Assembly (NCBI GenBank): GCA_963765955.1
Contig: CAVXYA010000002.1
Span: 434,001-498,000, forward strand
Direction of reading: 5' to 3'
Length of the DNA: 64,000 nt
From: JAXDMK01 sp963765955
GTDB lineage: Bacteria > Actinomycetota > Acidimicrobiia > Acidimicrobiales > AC-14
Below the pieces are notes generated by a model. The model was given only the letters and a program-made list of their open reading frames with translations. It was not told the origin of the DNA and ran no database searches. Below, in pieces: positions 44,181-52,197 of the stretch. Both the position numbers and the translations under genes were made by a program. Every line of letters starts with the position of its first letter. Within the stretch, counting starts at the first letter, position 1.

Positions 44181-47100
44181 CTAGAGTCCGACGAAGGTCC
44201 GCTCGAGGAGCTCCGCCTGCTCGTGCTGGTGGACGGTCTGGCTGCCGCTGGCGGGGCTGGCCGACTCGGTGCGGCTGACGTGGCGGAGCGACAGCCCCTC
44301 CGGCAGGAGGCGGGCCAGGCGGCCGCTGACGAAGTTCCATGGGCCCATGTTCTCGGGCTCCTCCTGGAGCCAGACCACCTCGGTGGCGCCCGGGTACCGG
44401 GCGATGGTGTCGAGCACGAGGAGGCCGGGCCACGGGTAGAGCTGCTCCACCCGCACCACCGCTGCCGGCAGACTCCGCTGGTCGCGCAGAGCGACGGCGT
44501 CGAGGGCGACCTTGCCCGACGCCAGCACCACCCGCCGGACGGCCTCGTTGCCGATCACCGCCCCCGCCGGGTCGTCGAGGACCTCCTGGAAGCGGCCGTC
44601 GACGAGCTGGTGGACGGGCGACCGGGAGCTGTGGGCCCGGAGCAGCGACTTGGGCGTGAGCAGCACCAGCGGGCGGCGCCGGGCCCGGCGCACCTGGCGC
44701 CGCAGGACGTGGAAGTACTGGGCCGCGGTGGTGGCGTTGACCACCTGCAGGTTGTCGCCCGCGCACAGGGTGAGGTAGCGCTCGATCCGGGCCGAGGAGT
44801 GCTCCGGGCCCTGGCCCTCGAAGCCGTGGGGCAGCAGCAGCACCAGCCCCGAGCTCTGGCCCCACTTCGACTCGGCGGCGGCGATGAACTGGTCGATCAC
44901 GATCTGGGCGCCGTTCCCGAAGTCGCCGAACTGGGCCTCCCACGCCACCAGGGCCTCGGTATGGACGGTGGAGTAGCCGTACTCGAAGCCGAGGGCGGCA
45001 TACTCCGACAGGAGGGAGTCGTAGACCCGGAAGCGGCCCTGCCCGGGGTCGAGCTGGTCGAGGGGCACGTGGTCGAGGCCGGTCAGCGAGTCGACCAGGA
45101 CGGAATGGCGCTGGGAGAACGTCCCCCGGCGGGTGTCCTGCCCGGCCAGGCGGATGTCGACGCCCTCCAGCAGCAGCGAGCCGAAGGCCAGCGCCTCGGC
45201 CAGCGACCAGTCGACCTGGCCGTCGTCGCGGTAGAGGCGGTACCTGGTCTCCAGCAGCTTGGCCAGCTTGGGGTGGACGGTGAAGCCCTCGGGGGCGGTG
45301 TGCAGCTGGCCGGCCACCCGGTCGAGCGCGGCCCGCTCCACGCCGGTGTCGACCACCGGCGCCATCAGGACGGGCGGGGGCCGGGTCCGCACCGCCGGCG
45401 GGGGGGCCGACTGGCGGGTCTCCTCGAAGGCGGTCTGCATCCGGGCCAGGAAGTCGTCGAGCGCCTTCTCCGCCTCGTCGGCGGTGATGTCGCCCCGGCG
45501 GACGAGGGTCTCGGTGTACAGCTTGCGCACCGAGCGGCGGGCCTCGATGCGGCGGTACATGAGGGGCTGGGTGTAGGACGGGTCGTCGCCCTCGTTGTGG
45601 CCGTGGCGCCGGTAGCAGACCATGTCGACGACGACGTCCTTGTGGAACCGCTGGCGGAAGCCGAATGCCATCCGGGCCACCCGCAGGCAGGCCTCGGGGT
45701 CGTCGCCGTTGACGTGGAAGATGGGGGCCTGGACCATCTTGGCCACGTCGGTGGGGTACTCCGACGAGCGGGCCTCGGCGGGGGCGGTGGTGAAGCCGAG
45801 CTGGTTGTTGACGACCAGGTGGATCGTTCCCCCCACCCGGTAGCCCCGCAGGGCGGACAGGTTGAGGGTCTCGGCCACCACGCCCTGGCCGGCGAAGGCG
45901 GCGTCGCCGTGGATCACCAGCGGGAGAACGGAGAATGCTCCAATGCCGCTGGGACCCGGATCGCCGATGAGGTCCTGGCGGGCCCGCACCATGCCCTCCA
46001 CCACCGGGTCGACCGCCTCCAGGTGCGACGGGTTGGACGCCAGCGTGACCGGCAGCGGCTGTCCCGACCGGCCCACGAACTTGCCCGACGCCCCCAGGTG
46101 GTACTTCACGTCGCCCGAACCCTGGGTGGTCTCGGGGTCGAGGTTGCCCTCGAACTCCCGGAAGACCTTGCGCAGGGGCTTGCCCACGATGTTGGCCAGC
46201 ACGTTGAGCCGGCCCCGGTGGGCCATCCCCAACACCGCCTCCTGGATGCCGGCGCCGGCGGCCTGGTCGAGGATCTCGTCGACCAGGGGGATGAGGCTCT
46301 CCGCCCCCTCCAGCCCGAAGCGCTTGTGGCCCAGGTACTTGGTGTGCAGGAAGCGCTCGAAGGCCTCGGCCGCGTTGAGCCGGCCCAGGAGGTAGAGCTG
46401 CTCGGCGGTGTCGAGGGTGGTGGGGACGCCTTCCACCTGCTCCTGGATCCACCGCTTCTGCTCCGGCTCCTGGATGTGCATGTACTCCACGCCGATGCGC
46501 CGGCAGTAGGCGTCCCGCAGGACGTGGAGCAGGTCGCCCAGGGTCATCAGGTCGTGGCCGGCGACGCCGTCGGTGTAGAACTCCCGGTCGAGGTCCCAGA
46601 TGGTGAGCCCGTAGGTGGCGGGGTCGAGCTCGGGGTGGGTCCGCGGCTCCTTCCACTGCAGGGGGTCGAGGTCGGCGATGAGGTGGCCCCGCACCCGGTA
46701 CATGTTGATGAGGGTCTGGACGTGGACCTGCTTGACCCGCTGCAGGTCGTGGTCCTCGGGCGGGTTGACGTCGGGCCGCCACCGCACCGCCTCGTAGGGG
46801 ACGCCCAGCGACCGGAAGATGTCCTTGTAGAAGCCGTCGGCCCCGCACAGCAGCTCGTGGATCTGGGCCAGGAACAGCCCCGACTCCGCCCCCTGGATCA
46901 CCCGGTGGTCGTAGGTGGACGACAGGCTGACCGTCTTGGAGATGCCCATCTCGGCCAGGACCCGCTTGTCGGACCCCTCGAACTCGGCCGGGTAGCCGAG
47001 GGCGCCGATGCCCACGATCACGCTCTGGCCCGGCATCAGGCGGGGCACGGAGGCGACCGTGCCCAGCGTGCCCGGGTTGGTGAGGGTCATGGTGACGCCG

Positions 47101-47921
47101 GCGAAGTCGTCGGGCCCGATGCGGTTGGCCCGGACGCGGCGGATGAGGTCCTCGTAGGCGGCGTGGAAGCCGGCGAAGTCGAGGGCGTCGGCGTTCTTGA
47201 TGCAGGGGACGAGCAGGGTGCGGCTGCCATCGGGCTTGGGGACGTCGACGGCCAGGCCCAGGCCGACGTGGTCGTGGCTCACGATGGCGGGCCCGTCGTC
47301 GGTGTCGGCGTAGGTGGACTTCATGGCCGGCACCGCGTCGAGGGCCCGGATCACGGCATAGCCGATCAGGTGGGTGAAGCTGACCCTGGCCGACCCGATG
47401 CGTCCCAGGTAGCCGTTGATGACCTTGCGGTTGACCTCGAGCAGGCGGGCCGGCACCACCCGGGTGCTGGTGGCGGTGGGCACCGCCAGGCTGGCCTCCA
47501 TGTTGGCCGCGATGCGGGCCGCCGCCCCCCGCAGCGGCCGGGCGCCGACCGGCGCCGGCGGGGGCACGGTGCGGCTGGGGGGCGAGGACGGGGCCGGCGA
47601 GGACGGGGCCGGCGCCGTCGGAGTCGGGATCGCCGGGGCCGGCGCCGTCGGAGTCGGGATCGCCGGGGCCGGCGTCTCGGGGACGTCGTGGGGGAACCCG
47701 GGGGCGCCGGACGGAGCGGCCGCGGGCGAAGGGGTGGCCACCGCCGCCGCGGCCGGCGCCCCGTTGGGCGGGGCCAGGCGCTCGCCCTCCGGCCGGTAGT
47801 CCTCGAAGAAGTCGCGCCAGCTGGCGCTCACCGACGACGGATCCGACCGGTACCGCTCGTACATCTCGTCGACCAGGCCGGCGTTGGCACCGAAGCTGCC
47901 GGCCACGGCCGGACCCACCAC
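44181..47921 (-). CDS. kgd: Multifunctional 2-oxoglutarate dehydrogenase (E1 with N-terminal E2-like domain)
   Basis: The 1246-residue protein has four parts. An N-terminal helical E1 tail, LVDEMYERYRSDPSSVSASW, is followed by a Pro/Ala/Thr linker with APAIPTPTAP tandem units. The E2-type acyltransferase core has LLEVNRKVINGYLGRIGSAR and STYDHRVIQGAESGLFLAQI; the lipoyl domain is absent. The E1o thiamine domain has GMAHRGRLNVLANIVGKPL, HGDAAFAGQGVVAETLNLS and CYRRHGHNEGDDPSYTQPLM. The C-terminal transketolase-type part ends with WLQEEPENMGPWNFVSGR. This fusion (KGD/OdhA) is specific to actinobacteria. It feeds succinyl-CoA into the TCA cycle. GTG 47921 follows a GAAGGG-type site. It is complete with no frameshift. 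Confidence 0.96.
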   Translation of the reverse strand: MVGPAVAGSFGANAGLVDEMYERYRSDPSSVSASWRDFFEDYRPEGERLAPPNGAPAAAAVATPSPAAAPSGAPGFPHDVPETPAPAIPTPTAPAPAIPTPTAPAPSSPAPSSPPSRTVPPPAPVGARPLRGAAARIAANMEASLAVPTATSTRVVPARLLEVNRKVINGYLGRIGSARVSFTHLIGYAVIRALDAVPAMKSTYADTDDGPAIVSHDHVGLGLAVDVPKPDGSRTLLVPCIKNADALDFAGFHAAYEDLIRRVRANRIGPDDFAGVTMTLTNPGTLGTVASVPRLMPGQSVIVGIGALGYPAEFEGSDKRVLAEMGISKTVSLSSTYDHRVIQGAESGLFLAQIHELLCGADGFYKDIFRSLGVPYEAVRWRPDVNPPEDHDLQRVKQVHVQTLINMYRVRGHLIADLDPLQWKEPRTHPELDPATYGLTIWDLDREFYTDGVAGHDLMTLGDLLHVLRDAYCRRIGVEYMHIQEPEQKRWIQEQVEGVPTTLDTAEQLYLLGRLNAAEAFERFLHTKYLGHKRFGLEGAESLIPLVDEILDQAAGAGIQEAVLGMAHRGRLNVLANIVGKPLRKVFREFEGNLDPETTQGSGDVKYHLGASGKFVGRSGQPLPVTLASNPSHLEAVDPVVEGMVRARQDLIGDPGPSGIGAFSVLPLVIHGDAAFAGQGVVAETLNLSALRGYRVGGTIHLVVNNQLGFTTAPAEARSSEYPTDVAKMVQAPIFHVNGDDPEACLRVARMAFGFRQRFHKDVVVDMVCYRRHGHNEGDDPSYTQPLMYRRIEARRSVRKLYTETLVRRGDITADEAEKALDDFLARMQTAFEETRQSAPPPAVRTRPPPVLMAPVVDTGVERAALDRVAGQLHTAPEGFTVHPKLAKLLETRYRLYRDDGQVDWSLAEALAFGSLLLEGVDIRLAGQDTRRGTFSQRHSVLVDSLTGLDHVPLDQLDPGQGRFRVYDSLLSEYAALGFEYGYSTVHTEALVAWEAQFGDFGNGAQIVIDQFIAAAESKWGQSSGLVLLLPHGFEGQGPEHSSARIERYLTLCAGDNLQVVNATTAAQYFHVLRRQVRRARRRPLVLLTPKSLLRAHSSRSPVHQLVDGRFQEVLDDPAGAVIGNEAVRRVVLASGKVALDAVALRDQRSLPAAVVRVEQLYPWPGLLVLDTIARYPGATEVVWLQEEPENMGPWNFVSGRLARLLPEGLSLRHVSRTESASPASGSQTVHQHEQAELLERTFVGL

Positions 47922-47965
47922 TACCGCAGCCCTTCGCTCTCCGGTCGACCGAACACAGGCCGATT

Positions 47966-47979
47966 CTACCGGCGGGTAG
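47966..47979. promoter_or_regulatory. Palindrome in the kgd/pseudokinase divergent promoter
   Basis: CTACC-GGCG-GGTAG lies in the 62-bp gap between the kgd start (47921) and the pseudokinase start (47984). It is a possible shared operator, and very short. Confidence 0.3.
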
Positions 47980-47983
47980 CGTC

Positions 47984-49639
47984 GTGCTCGTGGCTCCCCA
48001 TACTCCGGGCGGCGCGCATCAGGTCGCCGACGTGGTCGACGACCGGTACGAGCTGCTCTTCGCCATCCGCTCCGGCGGCATGGGCGTGGTGTGGCGGGCA
48101 CGCGACCTGCTGGAGGAGGGGGAGGTGGCGGTCAAGGAGATCCGCTTCCCCGGGGTGCTCGAGGAATCGGCCCGCACCGCCCTCACCGAGAAGCTGATCG
48201 CCGAGGCCCGCACCATCTCGTCGGTCGAGCATCCGGCCCTGGTACGGGTGGTCGACGTCCTCGACCAGCACGACCCGCCCCTGATCGTCACCGAGCTGGT
48301 CGACGGCCCCACCCTGGCCGACATCGTGGCGTCCGACGGGCCCATGTCCCCTGAGCAGGTGGCGGTGGTGGGCCTGGCCGCCCTCGAGGCCCTGGCCGCC
48401 TGCGCCGAGGCCGGCCTGTCCCACCGCTTCGTGCGGCCGTCCCGGATCCTGCTCCCCTACGACGGGCCCGTCCGACTGGCCGACTTCGGGGTGGCCGCCC
48501 TCGTCGGCGACCCCGACGTCACCGACACCGGCGCGGTCGCCGACTCGGCCGGCTATCTCGCCCCCGAGCACAGGACGGTGCCGGCGGGCAGCGCCGAGGC
48601 CGACCTGTGGGCCCTCGGCATCACCCTGTACACCGCCGTCGAGGGCGAGCCCCCCTTCGCCGGCGACTCCACCAAGGCCACGCTGGCCGCCATCGGCAGC
48701 GAGCCGCCCCGTCCCCCGGAGCGGGCCGGCAGCCTGACCCCCGTGCTCGAGGCCCTCCTGGCCAAGGCGCCCGAGGACCGCCCCGACTACGCCACCCTGC
48801 GCCAGATGCTGGGCGCAGTGGCCCGGGTGCCGGTGGGCGTGGGGGTCGGTGCCCCCACCGGCCCTCTTGAGCCGGCCGAGGCCCTCGACCGGATGTTCGC
48901 CCGCGACCCCGACACGCCCCAGCTGCACCTCATGCCGCCCGAGCCCGACGACGACGAGCTGGCGGCCGAGGCGTCCGGCGGCAGCGCGGTCGCACTCGAC
49001 GACAGGGATGGGGAAGGGGACGGGAACGAGGGCAGGGTCGGGGCTCCCCGGCCCCGGTCGACGCCCGCCCCCCCGCCGCCCAAGCGCACCGCCCGCCGGC
49101 ACGTCTGGACCGTGGTCTGCGTCCTGTCGGTCATCGGCATGCTGGGCAGCCTCCTGGCCGCTGGAGGCCACAAGACCGTCGCCCGCAAGAAGGCGGCCGA
49201 GCTGGCCGTCCAGTGGGTCACCTACACCGACGAGGTCAACGGCTACTCCATCAGCCATCCTGCGGGCTGGACCCTCTCCCACACCGAGAACCTCACCGAC
49301 TTCCGCGACCCGGCCACCGGTGCCGCCCTCCGCGTCGGCTACCAGAAGCCGCCCCGGAACACCCCCATCGGGCTGTGGCTGCAGCTGGAGGAGGAGTTCA
49401 AGGCCGAGCACCCCTCCTACGCCCGGGTGCGGCTGGCCCAGAGCGTCCACGACGGCCATCCCGGTGCCGTCTGGGAGTTCGAATGGACCGACAACGGGGT
49501 CGACCTCCACAACATCGACCTGGCCTTCACCACCGGCGACCAGTCGTACGCCCTGAACTTCCAGTCCCGGGAAGCCGACTGGCTGGCCCAGCAGGCCACG
49601 TTCGAGCGCTTCACCGAGTCGTTCCAGCCCGCGACCTAG
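47984..49639 (+). CDS. Receptor-type Ser/Thr protein kinase homologue lacking the catalytic Asp (pseudokinase)
   Basis: This is a 551-residue PknB-like architecture: kinase fold (residues ~20-265), Pro/Ala-rich juxtamembrane linker, one TM helix (VWTVVCVLSVIGMLGSLLAA) and an extracytoplasmic domain (YSISHPAGWTLSHTENLTDF ...; PsbP/LpqN-like). The Gly-loop is IRSGGMGVVWRARD, the lysine is VAVKEI and DFG is LADFGVAAL. The catalytic loop normally HRDVKPSNILL is HRFVRPSRILL: D to F, K to R and N to R. APE is present (LAPEH). It is therefore predicted to bind but not transfer phosphate. Divergent from kgd; a terminator follows at 49681. Confidence 0.85.
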   Translation: MLVAPHTPGGAHQVADVVDDRYELLFAIRSGGMGVVWRARDLLEEGEVAVKEIRFPGVLEESARTALTEKLIAEARTISSVEHPALVRVVDVLDQHDPPLIVTELVDGPTLADIVASDGPMSPEQVAVVGLAALEALAACAEAGLSHRFVRPSRILLPYDGPVRLADFGVAALVGDPDVTDTGAVADSAGYLAPEHRTVPAGSAEADLWALGITLYTAVEGEPPFAGDSTKATLAAIGSEPPRPPERAGSLTPVLEALLAKAPEDRPDYATLRQMLGAVARVPVGVGVGAPTGPLEPAEALDRMFARDPDTPQLHLMPPEPDDDELAAEASGGSAVALDDRDGEGDGNEGRVGAPRPRSTPAPPPPKRTARRHVWTVVCVLSVIGMLGSLLAAGGHKTVARKKAAELAVQWVTYTDEVNGYSISHPAGWTLSHTENLTDFRDPATGAALRVGYQKPPRNTPIGLWLQLEEEFKAEHPSYARVRLAQSVHDGHPGAVWEFEWTDNGVDLHNIDLAFTTGDQSYALNFQSREADWLAQQATFERFTESFQPAT

Positions 49640-49680
49640 AAAGCGGGTAGGGCGCGCCTCGACCGACGGGAGAGACGAGG

Positions 49681-49737
49681 GTCGGGGCTGGGGTGCACGG
49701 CGGACGCACCCCGGGCCCCGACGACGAGAGTTTTCAC
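49681..49737 (+). terminator. Rho-independent-type terminator after the pseudokinase
   Basis: GTCGGGGC-T-GGGGTGC (49681-49696) pairs with GCACCCCG-G-GCCCCGAC (49706-49722) to give a ~15-bp G+C-rich stem with one bulge. GACGAGAGTTTTC follows, giving a short T run at 49731-49734. It lies 41 bp after the stop of the pseudokinase gene. Confidence 0.7.
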
Positions 49738-49790
49738 ATATTCCTCGGCGTTCGTCAAGCCTGGAGGAGGGTCTTGGGCACAAAATCCCA

Positions 49791-49818
49791 TCAACCTCCG
49801 GGGCCAGGATGCCGATAG
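49791..49818 (+). promoter_or_regulatory. Sigma-28/WhiG-like promoter (TCAA-N16-GCCGATAG), probably leaderless
   Basis: TCAA at 49791-49794 and GCCGATAG at 49811-49818 are separated by 16 bases, as in the site at 17149. The -10 matches seven of eight consensus bases. The downstream ATG (49826) is only eight bases from the -10, so transcription would begin at or near the start codon. A weak GGCGGAG overlaps the same interval. Confidence 0.5.
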
Positions 49819-49825
49819 GCGGAGT

Positions 49826-50050
49826 ATGACCACGCAGACGACCTTCACCAGTAGGGCGGTGCTCCGGACCATCGAAGCCGGCAACTCGGCGGTCTGCACC
49901 TGGTGCGGCGAACCGGTGAAGTTCAAGGCCAAGCTGCGCCTCCTGCAGGTCATCGCCAACGTTTACATCGACGGTGCCTGGAATCGGGTCGAGCATTTCC
50001 ACGACTCGTGCTACGAGCTGGCCGGGCGGCCCTACGGCAGTGCCGCCTGA
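49826..50050 (+). CDS. Small zinc-knuckle protein of unknown function
   Basis: The 74-residue protein has an N-terminal lead (TTQTTFTSRAVLRTIEAGN), then VCTWCGEPVKFKAKL with a C-x2-C pair, and HFHDSCYELAGRPYG with His and Cys completing a probable CCHC or CCCH zinc site. The family is not recognised, but the spacing suggests a small treble-clef/zinc-ribbon. The gene is alone, preceded by a sigma-28-like promoter, and convergent with the GmhA-like gene. Confidence 0.7.
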   Translation: MTTQTTFTSRAVLRTIEAGNSAVCTWCGEPVKFKAKLRLLQVIANVYIDGAWNRVEHFHDSCYELAGRPYGSAA

Positions 50051-50092
50051 GCCAGTCCGGCTACAACGGTCTGCTCGTCCAGGAGAGGTAGC

Positions 50093-50749
50093 TCAGACCC
50101 GCGAGGCAGAGACCAGCGCGTCCTGGACGTAGGCCCACAGCACGTGGGTGGCGGAGGCCTGTGCCTCCTGCACCCGGTGCACGCTCTGCGACCGAACGAT
50201 GACGCAGTGCTCGACGTTGGGGTCGACGCCCATGCGTCCCCCGTCGATGCCGGCGAAGCCGATGGTGAGCAGGCCCCGCTTGCGGGCCTCGGCGAAGGCC
50301 ACCAGCAGGTTCTCCGAGTTGCCGCTGGTGGAGTAGCCCACGGCCATGTCGCCGGCCCGGGCGTGGGCGATGATCTGGCGGGAGAAGATCTTGTCGTAGC
50401 CCACGTCGTTGCCCAGGGCGGTGATGACAGCCCGGTCCTCCACCAACGAACGTGCCGGCAGGGCCTTGCCCGAGGGCGGACGGGTGTAGAGCTGGGCCAC
50501 CCCGTCGGCGTCGGTGGCACTGCCGCCGTTGCCGAAGGCGAACAGCCGGCCCCCGGTCGCGAACCGCTCGGCCATGAGGGCGGCGATCGTGCGCAGCTGC
50601 TCGTCGCAGCGGGTGAGGGTGACGACCTTCAGGTCGGTGCTCACCGCCCACTTCTCCTCGGCCGACTTGGCCAGGTCGACCAGCAGCGAGGTGGCGTCGG
50701 TCTCGTCCCCCTCGATGAAGGGATAGAGGAAGTCGGTGGTCTCCTTCAT
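50093..50749 (-). CDS. Phosphoheptose isomerase-like SIS protein
   Basis: The 218-residue protein has GGRLFAFGNGGSATDADGVA (SIS substrate loop), ITALGNDVGYDKIFSRQIIA, GDMAVGYSTSGNSENLLVAF and LLTIGFAGIDGG. It is GmhA-like, interconverting sedoheptulose 7-phosphate and D-glycero-D-manno-heptose 7-phosphate in the named family. There are no other heptose genes here. ATG 50749 was chosen over 50800 because MKETTDFLYPFIEG starts at a good helix. It is 10 bp downstream of the SIS-HypC gene and probably coupled. Such pairs occur in some actinobacterial [NiFe]-hydrogenase loci. Confidence 0.8.
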   Translation of the reverse strand: MKETTDFLYPFIEGDETDATSLLVDLAKSAEEKWAVSTDLKVVTLTRCDEQLRTIAALMAERFATGGRLFAFGNGGSATDADGVAQLYTRPPSGKALPARSLVEDRAVITALGNDVGYDKIFSRQIIAHARAGDMAVGYSTSGNSENLLVAFAEARKRGLLTIGFAGIDGGRMGVDPNVEHCVIVRSQSVHRVQEAQASATHVLWAYVQDALVSASRV

Positions 50750-50759
50750 CTGCCAAACC

Positions 50760-51449
50760 TCATCTGATGGCGAAGCCGGCGTGGACGAGCACCAGGTCAC
50801 CGGGGTGGGGCGGGTCGATCAGGGACACGTCGATGCGCTCCTCGACGCCCAAGGCCTTGACCACGGCCTCGTCGCCCTCGACCGAGACGACCTCGGTGAG
50901 GCGGCCTTCGTCGGAACAGGTGATGCATACCTCCTCGTTGCACACCACGTCCTTCGCATCATCCTTGAGCAGGCCGGGGTGCTCGAACACCACGTGGGTG
51001 AGCTCCCACAGCAGGTGGTAGATGCGCACGAAGCACTCCGACGCCTCCAGCGGGTCGTCGGTGTCGAGCCAGATGATGTGGTCGGACGAGCCCGAGCGGG
51101 GACGATCGGGGCCGGCGCCGATCCACACCGTCTCCACGCCCCACGCCTCACCGCGGCGCATGGCGTCGACGATCTGGGGGTCGTCGCTGTCGGCCAGCGC
51201 CACCACGATGTCGCCCGGCCGGACGTTGGCCCGCAGGGTGGCCACCACGTCGGCCCCGATGGGGACGGTGACCGCGGCCAGGGCCCGCTTGCCCACGATC
51301 ACCGGGTGGACGAACTCCACCGCCACGTGGGAGGCGTGGAACGGCCAGCTCGGCGACGTGCACCACATGGTGGCCCCGGAGTTGAAGCGGCGGGCGAGGG
51401 CCAGCGACGCCCGGCCCATGTCTTCCGCGACGGCGGCGATCTCGGTCAT
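50760..51449 (-). CDS. SIS-domain protein fused to HypC/HupF hydrogenase chaperone
   Basis: The 229-residue protein has two domains. Residues ~1-160 are a SIS-like fold (SGATMWCTSPSWPFHASHVA, VRPGDIVVALADSDDPQIVD, WGVETVWIGAG). Residues ~170-229 are HypC-like: VCITCSDEGRLTEVVSVEGD, VSLIDPPHPGDLVLVHAGFA. The HypC start motif M-C-L-A-x-P is VCITCSD, so the Cys2 used to bind HypD and the Fe ligand may be present as C-I-T-C. HypC chaperones the Ni-Fe large subunit. It precedes the GmhA-like gene by 10 bp. No hydrogenase structural gene is in this window. Confidence 0.82.
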   Translation of the reverse strand: MTEIAAVAEDMGRASLALARRFNSGATMWCTSPSWPFHASHVAVEFVHPVIVGKRALAAVTVPIGADVVATLRANVRPGDIVVALADSDDPQIVDAMRRGEAWGVETVWIGAGPDRPRSGSSDHIIWLDTDDPLEASECFVRIYHLLWELTHVVFEHPGLLKDDAKDVVCNEEVCITCSDEGRLTEVVSVEGDEAVVKALGVEERIDVSLIDPPHPGDLVLVHAGFAIR

Positions 51450-51493
51450 CCGGTGGCCCATCCTACGCCCCGCCCCGAGTTATGCCTCCGGGG

Positions 51494-52189
51494 TCATCGC
51501 TCACTGGCGATCTTCGTCCCGACCACCAGATGGTGGGGGTGCGGGTACCCCTTGTGCAGGCCTCGGTGGTGGACCGACAGCCCGTCGGCGGCCATCCAGG
51601 CGGCCAGCACCTCCGGCGGGAGGAACGTGAAGCCGCCCCCTCCCTCGGTGATGCCCAGCAGGCGGACGGCCACGGTCTCCTGGACCTTGTTCCACGTCGC
51701 CTTCCACCGGGGCGCCGGCGACATCTCCTTCACCACCAGCACCCCGCCAGGGGCAAGGGTGGCGGCGCCGGCCCGCAGCAGGTTGCGCTGCTCGGCCTCC
51801 GCCAGCAGGTAGAGGACGTCGACGATGGCCACCGCGTCCCACGGCCCGTCGGGCAGGAGGCCGGGTTCCGTGTCCGAGAACGATGCCCCCGACGCCACCC
51901 CTGCCCGGCGGGCGGCCTCGATCTTGGGCCCGTCGATGTCGATCCCGTGGACCTGGCGGGGGGCCGTTCCACCCGTGTGGGGCTCGAGGGCGAGGTAGTT
52001 GGCCAGCAGCCCGTGGCCACAGCCCACCTCGAGCACCCGCCCCGCGGCCGGGATGGCGGCCGCCACCGCCTGCAGGGGGCAGGTGGCCCACCGCACCCGC
52101 ACGTGGGCCCGCACGGCCAGGGGGGCGTCGCGGTAGAGGGCGAGGACGGCCCGGGCCGGGCTCACTGCGACCGACCGGGCGTTGGCCAC
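51494..52189 (-). CDS. SAM-dependent methyltransferase
   Basis: The 231-residue class I methyltransferase has motif I RVLEVGCGHGLLANYLALEP, motif II HGIDIDGPKIEAARRAG, post-I DAVAIVDVLYLLAEAEQRN and LAPGGVLVVKEMSPAPR. It has no target-specific domain. GTG 52189 starts eight bases downstream of the ChbG stop. It is part of the minus-strand run methyltransferase-chbG-mannosyltransferase, so a glycolipid or polysaccharide substrate is plausible. Confidence 0.8.
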   Translation of the reverse strand: MANARSVAVSPARAVLALYRDAPLAVRAHVRVRWATCPLQAVAAAIPAAGRVLEVGCGHGLLANYLALEPHTGGTAPRQVHGIDIDGPKIEAARRAGVASGASFSDTEPGLLPDGPWDAVAIVDVLYLLAEAEQRNLLRAGAATLAPGGVLVVKEMSPAPRWKATWNKVQETVAVRLLGITEGGGGFTFLPPEVLAAWMAADGLSVHHRGLHKGYPHPHHLVVGTKIASER

Positions 52190-52197
52190 CGGTGGGC

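Noticed and set aside
44223..48197. A very long plus-strand open frame opposite kgd
   Set aside because: It is the antisense of a complete, conserved enzyme. In ~72% G+C DNA the third-position bias keeps the opposite frame open, and the translated sequence is low-complexity Gly/Arg/Val with no motifs. The same holds for open frames at 9552-11552 (+), 55460-58924 (- beyond 55933) and 25328-26929 (+).
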